A stretch of 64,000 nucleotides of DNA. It comes from an uncultured Woeseiaceae bacterium. Its GTDB lineage: Bacteria; Pseudomonadota; Gammaproteobacteria; Steroidobacterales; Woeseiaceae. Below, in pieces: positions 45,591-54,408 of this stretch; the stretch's first letter is position 1, and each line of letters begins with the position of its first letter. The notes under the pieces are model-generated. The model had not been told where the DNA came from. It searched no databases and saw only the letters and a list, made by a program, of their open reading frames with translations. Both the position numbers and the translations under genes were made by a program. The stretch covers positions 62,001-126,000 of the forward strand of contig CALZMQ010000001.1 in assembly GCA_945788625.1 (NCBI GenBank), in the 5' to 3' direction.

Positions 45591-46673
45591 CTACCCTCGA
45601 GGTTGCTCCGTCTTCCCGGCACCTTTCCTGAAATCCTCGGGGTCGGGCTGCTTCTGCTCGATGAGGTAGTCCGCCGTCAGTTCCTTCGAGACGCTTATTA
45701 GTCGTTCGGCCATCGCCATATCCTGCATATGATTGTCACCCCGGATCGTCACGGCATTGCAGTCTTCAAAGTACTTGCCGCTGATCGCGCCGAGATCCGC
45801 ATTGGTGGCGACATGGCAACTGGTCGCGGCACCTTCGGCAATTGTCTTGCCGCTGATCTTCGTCAGTATTCCGAAACCGAAGCGCGTGAGCGGATTCAGG
45901 TTGCGATCGATGTCCGTATTGATCACGCCCGGGTGCAGCGAATTGGTGGTTATCCGCGTGCCGCGCAACAACTCCGCCAGCCGCAACGAGAACAGCACGT
46001 TGGCCAGTTTGGACTGGCCGTATGCGAGCGAGTCACTGTAGCTGGCGGTCATTGCCAGGTCATCGAAGTCGATACCGCCCGGCGGCGCGCCGCGGTAAGC
46101 GGCGCGGCTGGCGACGATGACAATCCTGCCTTGCCAGGCAAGATACAGGCGTTGCAGCAGGCGATTGACGAGAATGAAATGGCCGAGGTGATTGACGACG
46201 AAGTGCTTTTCGATGCCGTTTACGAGCTGGCGTTCGTTACCTCCGCCGCGATAGCCCGCGTTGCAGACCAGGATGTCGATCGGCGACTTCAGCGTGAGTA
46301 TCGACTCCGCACAGGCGACGACTGACTCGAAGTCCGACAGCTCGAGTTGAACCGGCGTCGTAATGCCCGTGACTTTGATGCATGCGGCCTGCGCTTTCTC
46401 GAGCGAACGGCTGGTTCCGACCACGTAAGCACCGCGCTTTGCCAGGACCCGCATGGTCTCGAAACCGATTCCCGACGTGCAGCCGGTTACAACCGCGAGT
46501 TTGCCGGTAAGATCGACGCCTTCTGTCACTTCTTCAGCCGTCGACTCTGCATCGAACGGACTTCGCGGTACGCCCGGGGCGGCAACCTTGTCGACTCCGC
46601 CGCACGCCGTCAGCGGCGGAGCGGCCAGCGCCGCGCCCGCGTAGCCAAGGAATCGCCGCCGGTCAACCGGCAT
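45591..46673 (-). CDS. Short-chain dehydrogenase with Tat/lipoprotein-type signal
   Basis: SDR oxidoreductase of 360 aa, starting at ATG 46671-46673. The N-terminus MPVDRRRFLGYAGAALAAPP has a twin-arginine motif, and the following LTACGG looks like a lipobox. The Rossmann motif GCTSGIGFETM lies near residue 68, the NAG motif near 140 (LVCNAGYRGGG), and the catalytic Tyr-Lys in AYGQSKLANVLF, with Ser in VIVASRAAY. It resembles retinol-dehydrogenase-like SDRs. An exported, lipid-anchored SDR is unusual because NAD(P) is cytoplasmic. The start overlaps the end of the zinc-ribbon gene by 11 bp. Confidence 0.87.
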   Translation of the reverse strand: MPVDRRRFLGYAGAALAAPPLTACGGVDKVAAPGVPRSPFDAESTAEEVTEGVDLTGKLAVVTGCTSGIGFETMRVLAKRGAYVVGTSRSLEKAQAACIKVTGITTPVQLELSDFESVVACAESILTLKSPIDILVCNAGYRGGGNERQLVNGIEKHFVVNHLGHFILVNRLLQRLYLAWQGRIVIVASRAAYRGAPPGGIDFDDLAMTASYSDSLAYGQSKLANVLFSLRLAELLRGTRITTNSLHPGVINTDIDRNLNPLTRFGFGILTKISGKTIAEGAATSCHVATNADLGAISGKYFEDCNAVTIRGDNHMQDMAMAERLISVSKELTADYLIEQKQPDPEDFRKGAGKTEQPRG

Positions 46674-46974
46674 CGTCGTCGCCAAACAATGCCGCCAGCG
46701 CGTCTTGCGCCGCCTCAGTTTGAGATTTTCTACCCGCATCGAATGCGGTTGCCGACGGCTTGAACCAGTCGCAGAAATTCGGACGTTCCTTTTCCGTGAC
46801 GTCTTCGGCGCCGTCTTCACGGCACTGCCGCGGCACCGACGGATCGAAATACACACACATCTTGCAGACGTGCAGGTCTGCGCTGCATTCCGTGCACTGA
46901 TCCCGCCGGGACAACGGCAGAGAAAGCGCCGCCAGCGACGTACCGCAGCGAAAACAGGCAATGTTATGGCTCAC
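46663..46974 (-). CDS. Zinc-ribbon hypothetical protein, 103 aa
   Basis: Starts at GTG 46972-46974. Cys pairs CFRCG, CTEC and CKMC lie in the first 45 residues, with two more in PRQCRED and NFCDWF, suggesting one or two zinc ribbons. The C-terminus is acidic (LAALFGDDDAG). It looks like a conserved gammaproteobacterial protein of unknown role. It is upstream of, and overlaps, the SDR gene. Confidence 0.78.
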   Translation of the reverse strand: MSHNIACFRCGTSLAALSLPLSRRDQCTECSADLHVCKMCVYFDPSVPRQCREDGAEDVTEKERPNFCDWFKPSATAFDAGRKSQTEAAQDALAALFGDDDAG

Positions 46975-47014
46975 GAGACTCCCCTGGCTGGTGAGGAAGT
47001 CGCAGTATAACGTT

Positions 47015-48769
47015 TCAGTCGCGCATGCTCGGTATGAACTCCGACATAACGGCGTCCTTGAGAATATCCGGTGGCAGCATGCCCTGGGCGAGAATGAAGT
47101 CGTGATAGGCCTGCTGGTCGAATTCGTCCCGCAACTTCAGCTCTGTCTGGGCGCGCAGCGCCTGCATCTTGTTGTACCCGTAGTAGTACGCAGTCGCCTG
47201 CCCCGGCATACGATAGGTGTAACGCTCCACCTCGTTCTGCGCCCAGCTCTCGCCAATTGCAATGTCGTTCATGATCAGGCTTTTGGCTTCATCGGGCGTT
47301 ATCAATCCCAGGTTCAGCATCGGGTCGAGAAACATCCGCGCGGCGCGCATCAGGCGGTACTGCAGGCTGATCAGCTGTCCCTCGAGCGGCAGGTACGGGC
47401 GCATGATCGCCTCGGCATACAGGCCCCAGCCCTCGACGTTGGCACTGTTGAACGCGAACACGGCGCGCGTTACCGAAACGCCGGATTCGATGATGCTCGA
47501 GAACTGCATCTCGTGGCCGGGCCGGGCCTCGTGCGCCGTCAGCGTCCATGCCCCGGCCTCGTAGGTATCGTCCGTCTGCTGCCAACTTCCATCCTCATTC
47601 TGTTCCAGCAGCGGGATCACGAACGACGGATACTCGCCCGTGTTCCCGATCAGTCGCGGTATATCGAGGTGAGGCGCCGGTTGTGCGGCCGTCTCGGCAG
47701 CCGACGCTATGCGAATACCGGCATCGCGCTCGGGCAGGCTCACGATCTTCTCGCGTACGATGATCTCCTCGATATCGCGCAGCACCGAATAATAGTGGTC
47801 CACGAGCTTGTCGCCGTCGATGGCGCCGTCACGTTTGAGCAGGGCAATGACTTCCCGGTAGTCGTTCGTGTCGTAGCCTTTCTCGGCGGCAATCCGCGGC
47901 GCGAGCGATTCCATTTCATTGCGGATGTCCATGTACCCTTTGGTCGCCTGCTCGATGAGATCCAGCGGCGACGCGTCCACACCCCACTGACGCAGTGCGT
48001 CCTGATACAGCGCAGCCGGCAGGCGGTAATCCTGACGTGCCCTCGGCAGCATCTCGGCACGCAGCCACTCCGTGTAATCGCGAAGCTGTGCCGCCAGCGT
48101 TGCATAACTGTCTTCCCAGCCCTCGAGATCCGTGCCTGCGAGCAACTCTTCGATACCGGTTACGAAGGTCTCCGCTCGCTCGAGATCCTGCTCGACTTCA
48201 CCGCGGAACGGGCCGACGAGGCCCTCGACTTCGAATCTCTCGCGGCTGCGGTCCTTCGCGAGTTCGGTCAACGGCGTGTACCCATCCACGAGACCGGCAT
48301 ACTTTTCGATACGCGTTATGGCGGCAGGATAACGATCGCGTGGTATCTGCGGATCGATCAAACCCCTGACGCCGAAAAACACAGTCTGGCCGATGTTGTA
48401 ATACGGCAGCAGCAGGTCGTGATTGAGATGCGTACTCTCGATGTTGTCCTCGATTGCCTTTATCAGGATGCCGAGGTCCTGTTTTACCTTGCTGTCGGTC
48501 TCGAGCTCGAGGCGGCGCCTGAGTTCGGCCAGCGCCTTCTCAGACTCCGCGATACCGCGCTCGTGAATACCCGGTCCGAGATCCGTGATCTGATCGTCCA
48601 GCCCGTCGACGCCGAAACTGCCGGCGCCTTCCGGGCTGAATTTGGCGAATACGTCCAGGACGATCTGCGCATGCTCGTTGCTTTTTTCCACCCAGTCAGC
48701 GCCCTGCGCAGAGGCCACGTTTGCCCCGGCCAGGGCGACAATCAGGCCCGCGTGTATCAGGATTCGCAT
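47015..48769 (-). CDS. DUF885-family secreted hydrolase/peptidase
   Basis: A 584-aa exported protein. The signal peptide MRILIHAGLIVALAGANVAS ends about AQG. The DUF885 hallmark is THEARPGHEMQFSSIIESG near residue 415, an HExxPGH motif reminiscent of metallopeptidases. A Glu follows in NSANVEGWGLYAEA. The length is normal for the family. DUF885 proteins are predicted hydrolases of uncertain substrate. It is monocistronic. Confidence 0.9.
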   Translation of the reverse strand: MRILIHAGLIVALAGANVASAQGADWVEKSNEHAQIVLDVFAKFSPEGAGSFGVDGLDDQITDLGPGIHERGIAESEKALAELRRRLELETDSKVKQDLGILIKAIEDNIESTHLNHDLLLPYYNIGQTVFFGVRGLIDPQIPRDRYPAAITRIEKYAGLVDGYTPLTELAKDRSRERFEVEGLVGPFRGEVEQDLERAETFVTGIEELLAGTDLEGWEDSYATLAAQLRDYTEWLRAEMLPRARQDYRLPAALYQDALRQWGVDASPLDLIEQATKGYMDIRNEMESLAPRIAAEKGYDTNDYREVIALLKRDGAIDGDKLVDHYYSVLRDIEEIIVREKIVSLPERDAGIRIASAAETAAQPAPHLDIPRLIGNTGEYPSFVIPLLEQNEDGSWQQTDDTYEAGAWTLTAHEARPGHEMQFSSIIESGVSVTRAVFAFNSANVEGWGLYAEAIMRPYLPLEGQLISLQYRLMRAARMFLDPMLNLGLITPDEAKSLIMNDIAIGESWAQNEVERYTYRMPGQATAYYYGYNKMQALRAQTELKLRDEFDQQAYHDFILAQGMLPPDILKDAVMSEFIPSMRD

Positions 48770-48830
48770 GATAGATTTCCCCGTGTCAGCGTTACATTGA
48801 TAGTTAGATGCGCGTCGCCCCGAAAAGGAT

Positions 48831-49850
48831 TCACGACGACCCGGAAATTTTCAGGACTTTCGCGCCGCGTACGTCGCCCGCGCGCAGATCCTGCAGCGCC
48901 CGGTTCGCTTTTTCCAGCGGATACACCTCTATCTCGACGTGAATCGGGATCTCGGCCGCAATTGGCAGGAACGCCTCAATGTCGCGGTGCGTGACGTTGG
49001 CGACCGACTTTATCTCCTTTTCCATCCACAGATGGTCCGCGTAGCTAATGCCCGCCATCAGGTCACGGTCCACGTCCTCTTTGCGGATGGCGTTAATCAC
49101 GAGGCGCCCCCCCGGACTCAGACACCGCAATGCGGCGAGCACCGGTCTCCATGCTGGCGTCGTGTCGATAATCGCATCAGGAGCTTCGGGGGGCGCATCT
49201 TCCGTATCGCCGCTCCAGTCGGCTCCAAGTTCGAGGGCGAACGCACGCTCGCGCTCACTGCGCGCGAACACAAAGACGCGGCAGTTCGCATACAGGTGTT
49301 TCGCCAATTGCAAAACGAGGTGACCCGAGCCACCGAAACCGGTCAAACCGAGAATCTGGCCATCGCCGATGCGGGCAAGCATCAGCGACCGGTAGCCGAC
49401 GCCACCGGCGCACAGCAGCGGTGCAGCCTCGGCATCGGCAAAAACATCCGGGATCCGGTATGCATAGTCCTCCGGTACGGTGACGAACTCGGCGTAGCCT
49501 CCGTTAACGTCCCGGCCCGTCGCCCTGAACGCGGCGCTAATGTTTTCATCGTCTTCACCACTCGATGAATGTATCCAGCCGACACCCACTCTATCGCCCG
49601 TTTGAAAGCGCCGGCAATCGTCGCCCTGGCTGGCGACCCGTCCGACAATTTCGTGGCCGGGAACAACCGGCAACTGCGGCGGCGGCGTCCTCCCTTCGAT
49701 TTCATCGAGTTCCGTGTGGCACACGCCGCAAACGGAAACCTCGATCAGGATTTCCCCTGCGCCGGGCACCGGCTGCGGCAAATCGACGAGTTCGAGGGGC
49801 TCGTTTTTGCCGACCATTCCCGCTATTTTCGAGACGACCATTGCCCGCAT
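48831..49850 (-). CDS. Zinc-type alcohol dehydrogenase family protein lacking the structural zinc site
   Basis: MDR-superfamily enzyme of 339 aa. Catalytic zinc ligands are present: Cys and Gly-His in VCGVCHTELDEIEG, GHE in VVPGHEIVGRV, and Cys in APLLCAGGVGYRSL. The NAD motif is LTGFGGSGHLVLQLA. The structural-zinc loop, which normally holds four Cys after the GDRVGV block, reads GWIHSSSGEDDENISAAF and has none. It is similar to AdhA-type enzymes. It is divergent from the next lipoprotein gene across 67 bp. Confidence 0.9.
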   Translation of the reverse strand: MRAMVVSKIAGMVGKNEPLELVDLPQPVPGAGEILIEVSVCGVCHTELDEIEGRTPPPQLPVVPGHEIVGRVASQGDDCRRFQTGDRVGVGWIHSSSGEDDENISAAFRATGRDVNGGYAEFVTVPEDYAYRIPDVFADAEAAPLLCAGGVGYRSLMLARIGDGQILGLTGFGGSGHLVLQLAKHLYANCRVFVFARSERERAFALELGADWSGDTEDAPPEAPDAIIDTTPAWRPVLAALRCLSPGGRLVINAIRKEDVDRDLMAGISYADHLWMEKEIKSVANVTHRDIEAFLPIAAEIPIHVEIEVYPLEKANRALQDLRAGDVRGAKVLKISGSS

Positions 49851-49917
49851 CGCTGCGCTCCTTTACGACCTCACAATCACAGTATATGGTGCATCCACTT
49901 TTCGCCGTTAATCGCCC

Positions 49918-50514
49918 ATGAGCCCGACAAATTATCCACCAGCCGTTCTTGCCGCGGTACTCATGGCCTGCGCGTCAGAGCCCGTACTTCTCAACAGCGA
50001 GCGGATCGAACGGCGATTCGGCAGCTACGGCATCGAGGTTCTCGCAAGTGAAGCAGGTTTACGCCGGTCCAGCCTGTATAGCGAAGACGGTTCAAGGCGC
50101 ATTTGTCGCACCTACGCGGTCGTGCGCTTCGCAGACCAACTCCACGATCGCTACGGAACCGAGCACGGCCAGGTTTTGGCCGGAAACTCGATTGGCGCCA
50201 TTTTCAAGGCTCACGGCTGGAACGTACACAAGCAGACCTTGTACATTGGCGAACTGGGGATTCCCGCCGCCGATACGTCGATCACGCGGCTGATGCAGAT
50301 TTCGGGCGCGCCGATGCTCGCTTTGCACGTGTATCAGTTGTTACTCGTCAAGGACGACGAGGTTTACGAGTACGCGACGATCCTGGAAACGCATCACCCG
50401 GAATACCTGTCCGCCAGCGACCTTCATGAACTGTACGACTACGACGCGACCAACACGTTGTCGCCGGGCGAACTGTCGAAGCTGTACGGGCTGATTCTGA
50501 GCGACTACCGCTGA
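49918..50514 (+). CDS. Putative lipoprotein, 198 aa
   Basis: Not recognised. The N-terminus MSPTNYPPAVLAAVLMACAS has a short hydrophobic stretch ending in a lipobox-like LMAC, although no basic residue precedes it. The globular part includes YAVVRFADQLHDRYGTEHGQ and VHKQTLYIGELGIPAADTSI. The C-terminal DLHELYDYDATNTLSPGELS looks helical. It is a single gene with divergent adh upstream. Confidence 0.7.
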   Translation: MSPTNYPPAVLAAVLMACASEPVLLNSERIERRFGSYGIEVLASEAGLRRSSLYSEDGSRRICRTYAVVRFADQLHDRYGTEHGQVLAGNSIGAIFKAHGWNVHKQTLYIGELGIPAADTSITRLMQISGAPMLALHVYQLLLVKDDEVYEYATILETHHPEYLSASDLHELYDYDATNTLSPGELSKLYGLILSDYR

Positions 50515-50593
50515 CGCGATGTTTATTGTGGTGCCCTCGAAATGCGACTAGACTCGCGTAACTCCCCGGGGAAACAGCACTGAGGTAGCAAAA

Positions 50594-51052
50594 ATGAAAA
50601 TAACGGCAAAGCTCGGACTGGTATTGACTGGCACAATGTTTTTCGCGTTCGGGGTTGCCAGCGCACAGGACGCGACTGACGATGAGGCCGACGTCTTTCT
50701 TGCGATTACGCAACAATGGGATGCGGAGCAAAAAGGCGACGACAAATGGCTCGAACAGATGCTCTCCGACGAATTCACCGGCTGGGGCACAAAGTCGCCG
50801 GCACCGCGAAACAAATCGTCGACCCAGAAGTGGAACAAATTCGGCAAGCAGATGGGCCGCATGATCGAATACGAGCTGTACCCGTTGTCGATCACCGTCC
50901 ATGAAAACGTGGCGATCGCGCACTATCTTTACAGCAGTGCGAACAAGGATAAAGAGGGCAAGATCGAGGTGAACAACGGGCGTTTCACCGATGTCCTGGT
51001 ACGCACCGAGGACGGCTGGCAGTTCATCGCCTGGCACGGCGGCGACGACTAA
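50594..51052 (+). CDS. Exported NTF2-like (DUF4440/SnoaL-type) protein
   Basis: A 152-aa protein with signal peptide MKITAKLGLVLTGTMFFAFG, cleaved around SAQ. The mature domain resembles NTF2-like folds: DVFLAITQQWDAEQKGDDKW, LEQMLSDEFTGWG and a final strand TDVLVRTEDGWQFIAWHGGD. Such domains bind small ligands or act as enzymes; none is assigned here. Its stop overlaps that of the convergent small gene by 4 bp. Confidence 0.75.
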   Translation: MKITAKLGLVLTGTMFFAFGVASAQDATDDEADVFLAITQQWDAEQKGDDKWLEQMLSDEFTGWGTKSPAPRNKSSTQKWNKFGKQMGRMIEYELYPLSITVHENVAIAHYLYSSANKDKEGKIEVNNGRFTDVLVRTEDGWQFIAWHGGDD

Positions 51053-51264
51053 GCGCGGTTTTTTCGCCCCGACCTGGCGCGGCGCCGGTTCCTGGTATCG
51101 GCGGGGTCCGCTATCTTCTTCGATGTGCCCGGGTTGTCGTACGGATCGTAACCGCGGGGCAGCGCCGGGTCCGCGGTCTCAAGGTCAAGTGGTGGCACTC
51201 CCAAGCTTTTGTTTTTATGACGGTTTTCTTCGATTTCCGCCAGTAATGTCGCCCTCGATTTCAT
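51049..51264 (-). CDS. Small basic hypothetical protein, 71 aa
   Basis: It starts at ATG 51262-51264. The N-terminal helix MKSRATLLAEIEENRHKNK is followed by a Pro-rich middle (DPALPRGYDPYDNPG) and an Arg-rich tail (DTRNRRRARSGRKNRA). No ribosome site stronger than GGCAT-type sequence was seen. Composition suggests a nucleic-acid-binding or disordered protein. The next 172 bp (51265-51436) hold no gene. Confidence 0.55.
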   Translation of the reverse strand: MKSRATLLAEIEENRHKNKSLGVPPLDLETADPALPRGYDPYDNPGTSKKIADPADTRNRRRARSGRKNRA

Positions 51265-51436
51265 GCCCGGTTCTTATTCTTCTTGTATTGCATAATCTGG
51301 ACGAATGGGGCGCGTGCAGGGTTCCATCCGCGCCTCGATCCGGAGTCTCTGCGATTAAGCATCGGTTCAGCTTGGTGGGGCTACTATTAGCATCAACATG
51401 GACAGGTCCACAAGACGTACCGGACCGGGAGGCCGC

Positions 51437-53104
51437 ATGAAAAACCGACTGAATGCCGAAAACGGAATGGCAAGAAACTTCCTCCTGATGCTGGCGATGC
51501 TGCCCGTATTCGCACTGGCGCAGGTGCCGGTGGACGAGAATGGCGAGATCATCGGCTCTTATGAGCCGCGCGACTCCGCAGAAGCGACCGGCAACGAAGA
51601 AATCCCGTTGCTGTCCGAAGTCGATCTCGAGGAACTGGTCGGTCCTATCGCACTGTACCCGGACGATTTGCTCGCGATCGTACTGCCTGCGTCCGCGTAC
51701 CCCCTGCAAATTGTCGAAGCAGCGCGCTTCCTGGAAGACCTCGAGAACGATTCGTCGTTGAAACCGGATCCCGAGTGGGACGATTCTGTCGTTGCACTGC
51801 TCAATTACCCCGAAGTCATCGAGTTGCTTAACGAGGACATCGACTGGACGTGGCGCCTGGGTGAAGCGGTTGTATCGCAGCAGACCGACGTCGTCGCAGC
51901 CATCGAGACGTTTCGCGATCGCGCCTATGCGGCCGGCAATCTGAAGAGCGATGCGTACCAGAACGTTTCGCGCGACGAAGGGATCATCGAAATCATACCG
52001 ATTTCCGAAGACGTCATCTATGTCCCCTACTATGAACCGGAGCGCGTGGTCGTCTACCAGCCGCGGCCGGTTTACTACTACTACCCGCGTCCGTACCCGG
52101 TTTACTACTACCCTTACGCGTCAAACTACGCATTCGATCGGGGGTTCTTCTGGGGTGTCACCACGGCATTCACAATCGGCTGGTACACGGACAGCCTGCA
52201 TGTATTCCATCACAGCTACCACGGGCACCCTTATTTCGGGCGCTCGTACTGGGATCGCTGGTGGTACCGCCGGCCGGCCCTGGACATCCACACTTCAACC
52301 TACGTTGGCCGGAATACCAACGTTACGATCAACCGCTACTACGGCGGCGACCGCTGGCGTGCGCGAAGTGACCGACGTGACTACATAATCGACCGTCGAG
52401 ACGGCATATCGCCGCGACGCGTAACGAGAAATCGTCATTATCCGAGCGACAGCACAGGGCGTACGACGAACGACGTTGCGCAAATTAACAACCAGCGTCG
52501 CCCGGCGCGTGCCAACGCGGAACGCCGTGACCGGCAGCGCGAGCCGATCGCGTTCCGTGATCGCCCGCAGACCATTGCAACGAACAGGAACGAACGGACC
52601 AACAGGAGCAGCAACTCCGACAGGCGGGAGCGAACCGCGCGCACCACGAATCGCGATGCGCAACGCGACCGCGCCACGAATGTTCGCTCCAGAACCGATG
52701 CTACGCGGCAACGGCGACAGGAGCCTGCAGCACGTCGTGAGACCCCTGCAGTGAGGCGCGAACAACCTGCCGTGCGACGTGAGACGCCCGCAGTGCGCCG
52801 CGATCAGCCGGCGACGCGCCGACAGACTCCTACAGTGCGCCGGCAGACGCCGACAGTGCGGCGGGAGACACCCGCGGTGCGGCGCGAACAGCCTGCGGTA
52901 CGACGCCAGACTCCGACGGTACGCCGTGAATCTCCGGCCGTTCGACGCAGTACTCCCGCCGTGCAACGTGAGGCTCCGGCGGCACGCCGAGAGCAACCCC
53001 AGCGCAGGGCAGCCCAACCACAACGCGCCGAATCGAAGAGCAGTCCGAAGCGCGCCGAGCGCTCGGAGCGCAAGTCGGAAAGCAGGTCGGGTCGACGTCG
53101 TTAG
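51437..53104 (+). CDS. DUF3300 exported protein with Arg-rich heptad-repeat tail
   Basis: A 555-aa exported protein. I start it at ATG 51437 (MKNRLNAENGMARNFLLM), with GGGAGG 5-6 bases upstream; the signal peptide ends about FALAQ. The DUF3300 domain follows: LVGPIALYPDDLLAIVLPAS near residue 70. A Tyr/Pro-rich linker (PRPVYYYYPRPYPVYYYPY) and a WDRWWYRRP segment come next. From about residue 300 the chain is Arg/Asn-rich, and residues 429-519 are 13 copies of a PAVRRE-like heptad. DUF3300 proteins are widespread envelope proteins of unknown role. Confidence 0.88.
   Translation: MKNRLNAENGMARNFLLMLAMLPVFALAQVPVDENGEIIGSYEPRDSAEATGNEEIPLLSEVDLEELVGPIALYPDDLLAIVLPASAYPLQIVEAARFLEDLENDSSLKPDPEWDDSVVALLNYPEVIELLNEDIDWTWRLGEAVVSQQTDVVAAIETFRDRAYAAGNLKSDAYQNVSRDEGIIEIIPISEDVIYVPYYEPERVVVYQPRPVYYYYPRPYPVYYYPYASNYAFDRGFFWGVTTAFTIGWYTDSLHVFHHSYHGHPYFGRSYWDRWWYRRPALDIHTSTYVGRNTNVTINRYYGGDRWRARSDRRDYIIDRRDGISPRRVTRNRHYPSDSTGRTTNDVAQINNQRRPARANAERRDRQREPIAFRDRPQTIATNRNERTNRSSNSDRRERTARTTNRDAQRDRATNVRSRTDATRQRRQEPAARRETPAVRREQPAVRRETPAVRRDQPATRRQTPTVRRQTPTVRRETPAVRREQPAVRRQTPTVRRESPAVRRSTPAVQREAPAARREQPQRRAAQPQRAESKSSPKRAERSERKSESRSGRRR
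52721..52993 (+). repeat. 21-nt tandem repeats in the DUF3300 gene
   Basis: Thirteen in-frame copies of a 21-base unit encode variants of TPAVRRE (Thr/Gln/Ala, Pro, Ala/Thr, Val, Arg, Arg, Glu/Gln/Asp). Codons vary between copies, so the repeat has been kept at the protein level. Confidence 0.85.
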
Positions 53105-53170
53105 GGGCTGATCGCCGCTTCTGCCCGGGGTCATCGCGGCTGGAATACCCCGAGGGCACGTAGGCCGCTC

Positions 53171-53305
53171 CTACGACGCCTGGTCTTGGTCGCCGGGTTC
53201 GTCGTCATTCTTGTCTTCCGCGGTCAACTCCCACGCAATGTAGCCTATGCAACCCGCCGTGATAACGGCGAGCGCTATTGCGACGATTGCAACGATATTG
53301 CCCAT
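53171..53305 (-). CDS. Possible small single-span membrane protein, 44 aa
   Basis: From ATG 53303-53305 the frame encodes a hydrophobic helix (MGNIVAIVAIALAVITAGC, then IGYIAWEL) and an acidic tail (TAEDKNDDEPGDQDQAS). This fits a small inner-membrane protein or lipoprotein (ITAGC). No good Shine-Dalgarno sequence precedes it. It lies downstream of the Arc-like gene on the same strand, past a strong hairpin. The rest of 53105-53353 has no gene. Confidence 0.45.
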   Translation of the reverse strand: MGNIVAIVAIALAVITAGCIGYIAWELTAEDKNDDEPGDQDQAS

Positions 53306-53324
53306 CGGCCAATGCTAACACCCA

Positions 53325-53354
53325 AAACTGTAGACCGGGGTCGGTCTACAGTTT
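53325..53354 (-). terminator. 12-bp perfect stem-loop, probable terminator of the SPFH/Arc operon
   Basis: AAACTGTAGACC at 53325-53336 pairs with GGTCTACAGTTT at 53343-53354 around a 6-base loop. On the minus strand the stem is followed by TTTTGGG. Its first base overlaps the stop of the Arc-like gene. Confidence 0.6.
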
Positions 53355-53527
53355 CAGGATTCGTCGTTCTTACCCGGTTTGGGGATCCTGCCCGACTTGC
53401 GTAACGCCTCTCGCAGAACGAACTCGATCTGCGAGTTCATGCTGCGCAGGTCGTCTTTCGCCCAGCGCTGCATCGCTTCGAGCGTCTTTGCGTCGATACG
53501 GAGCGCAAACGATTTGCGTTTCGCCAC
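53354..53527 (-). CDS. Arc-like ribbon-helix-helix DNA-binding protein, 57 aa
   Basis: A short gene starting at GTG 53525-53527. The strand-helix-helix pattern is clear: [20 protein letters not shown] followed by [15 protein letters not shown], closely resembling the Arc/Mnt repressor family (FALRI, NSQIE). It begins 12 bp after the SPFH gene stop on the same strand. Two TGATATCA palindromes upstream of the SPFH gene may be its sites (inference). Confidence 0.82.
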   Translation of the reverse strand: MAKRKSFALRIDAKTLEAMQRWAKDDLRSMNSQIEFVLREALRKSGRIPKPGKNDES

Positions 53528-53539
53528 GGGAACTACCGA

Positions 53540-54379
53540 TCAGGTGTACAGCGTACCGGTGTTCAGGACGGGTTGCGCGCCCTCCTCGCCGCACAAAACC
53601 ACCAGCAGGTTGCTGACCATCGCGGCCTTGCGCTCTTCATCCAGCTCGACGACGTGGTTATCCCGCAGTTCATCGAGCGCCATGTCCACCATTCCTACCG
53701 CACCTCGAACGATCTGTCTGCGCGCGGCGATTATTGCCGATGCCTGCTGACGGCGCAGCATGGCGTTGGCGATCTCGGGCGCATAGGCCAGGTGGCTGAT
53801 GCGCGCCTCGATGACGGTAACGCCCGCCTGCTCGAGTCGATCCTGGATTTCTGCGCGCAGCGCCTGCGCAATCTCGGCAGGGTGACTGCGTAGTGCAGTG
53901 CCCTCGCCTTCATGAGGTTCGTACGGATAGGTGGTCGTGAGATTACGCAGAGCGGATTCGCTCTGTATCTGCACGAACTGCTCGTAGTCGTCGACTTCGA
54001 ACATTGCCTCGGCCGTATCGAAGACCTTCCATACGACAACGGCGGCAATCTCGACCGGACTGCCCTGCGAGTCGTTGACTTTCAGCTGACCGCTCTCGAA
54101 ATTCCTGACGCGCGTGGACACCGCCGACTTCGCGAAAAACGGATTCGCCCATTTGAGCCCCGCATCGTGTGTCGTGCCAACGTACTTGCCGAACAATTGC
54201 ATCACCTTCGCCTCGTTGGGATGCACCATGAAGAAGCCGGCCCAGAAAACCAGGACAATCGCAAAAACGGCAATTGCCGCGAGAACGCCGACCAGGTAAC
54301 CGGCTACTACCTGTGCCACGAACAGCACTACGATCATCAGGTATCCCGAGGATACGGCCTTGATTTCTTCGCGAACCAT
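53540..54379 (-). CDS. SPFH-domain membrane protein
   Basis: A 279-aa protein. The start is ATG 54377-54379, because AAGGAG lies 6 bases upstream; an ATG at 54406 in frame is less well placed. Two hydrophobic segments (residues 12-50, [20 protein letters not shown] and [17 protein letters not shown]) precede an SPFH core: [20 protein letters not shown] and [18 protein letters not shown]. Unlike the paraslipin at 15895, its partner is not NfeD but an Arc-like repressor. Known SPFH proteins scaffold membrane proteases; the role here is unknown. Confidence 0.88.
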   Translation of the reverse strand: MVREEIKAVSSGYLMIVVLFVAQVVAGYLVGVLAAIAVFAIVLVFWAGFFMVHPNEAKVMQLFGKYVGTTHDAGLKWANPFFAKSAVSTRVRNFESGQLKVNDSQGSPVEIAAVVVWKVFDTAEAMFEVDDYEQFVQIQSESALRNLTTTYPYEPHEGEGTALRSHPAEIAQALRAEIQDRLEQAGVTVIEARISHLAYAPEIANAMLRRQQASAIIAARRQIVRGAVGMVDMALDELRDNHVVELDEERKAAMVSNLLVVLCGEEGAQPVLNTGTLYT

Positions 54380-54408
54380 GTTGTTCTCCTTTTTCCTCTC
54401 ATCCATTT

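Noticed and set aside
46961..48994. Rightward open frame of 677 codons over the DUF885 gene
   Set aside because: Antisense to a protein with a signal peptide and a family motif; composition is Arg-rich shadow.
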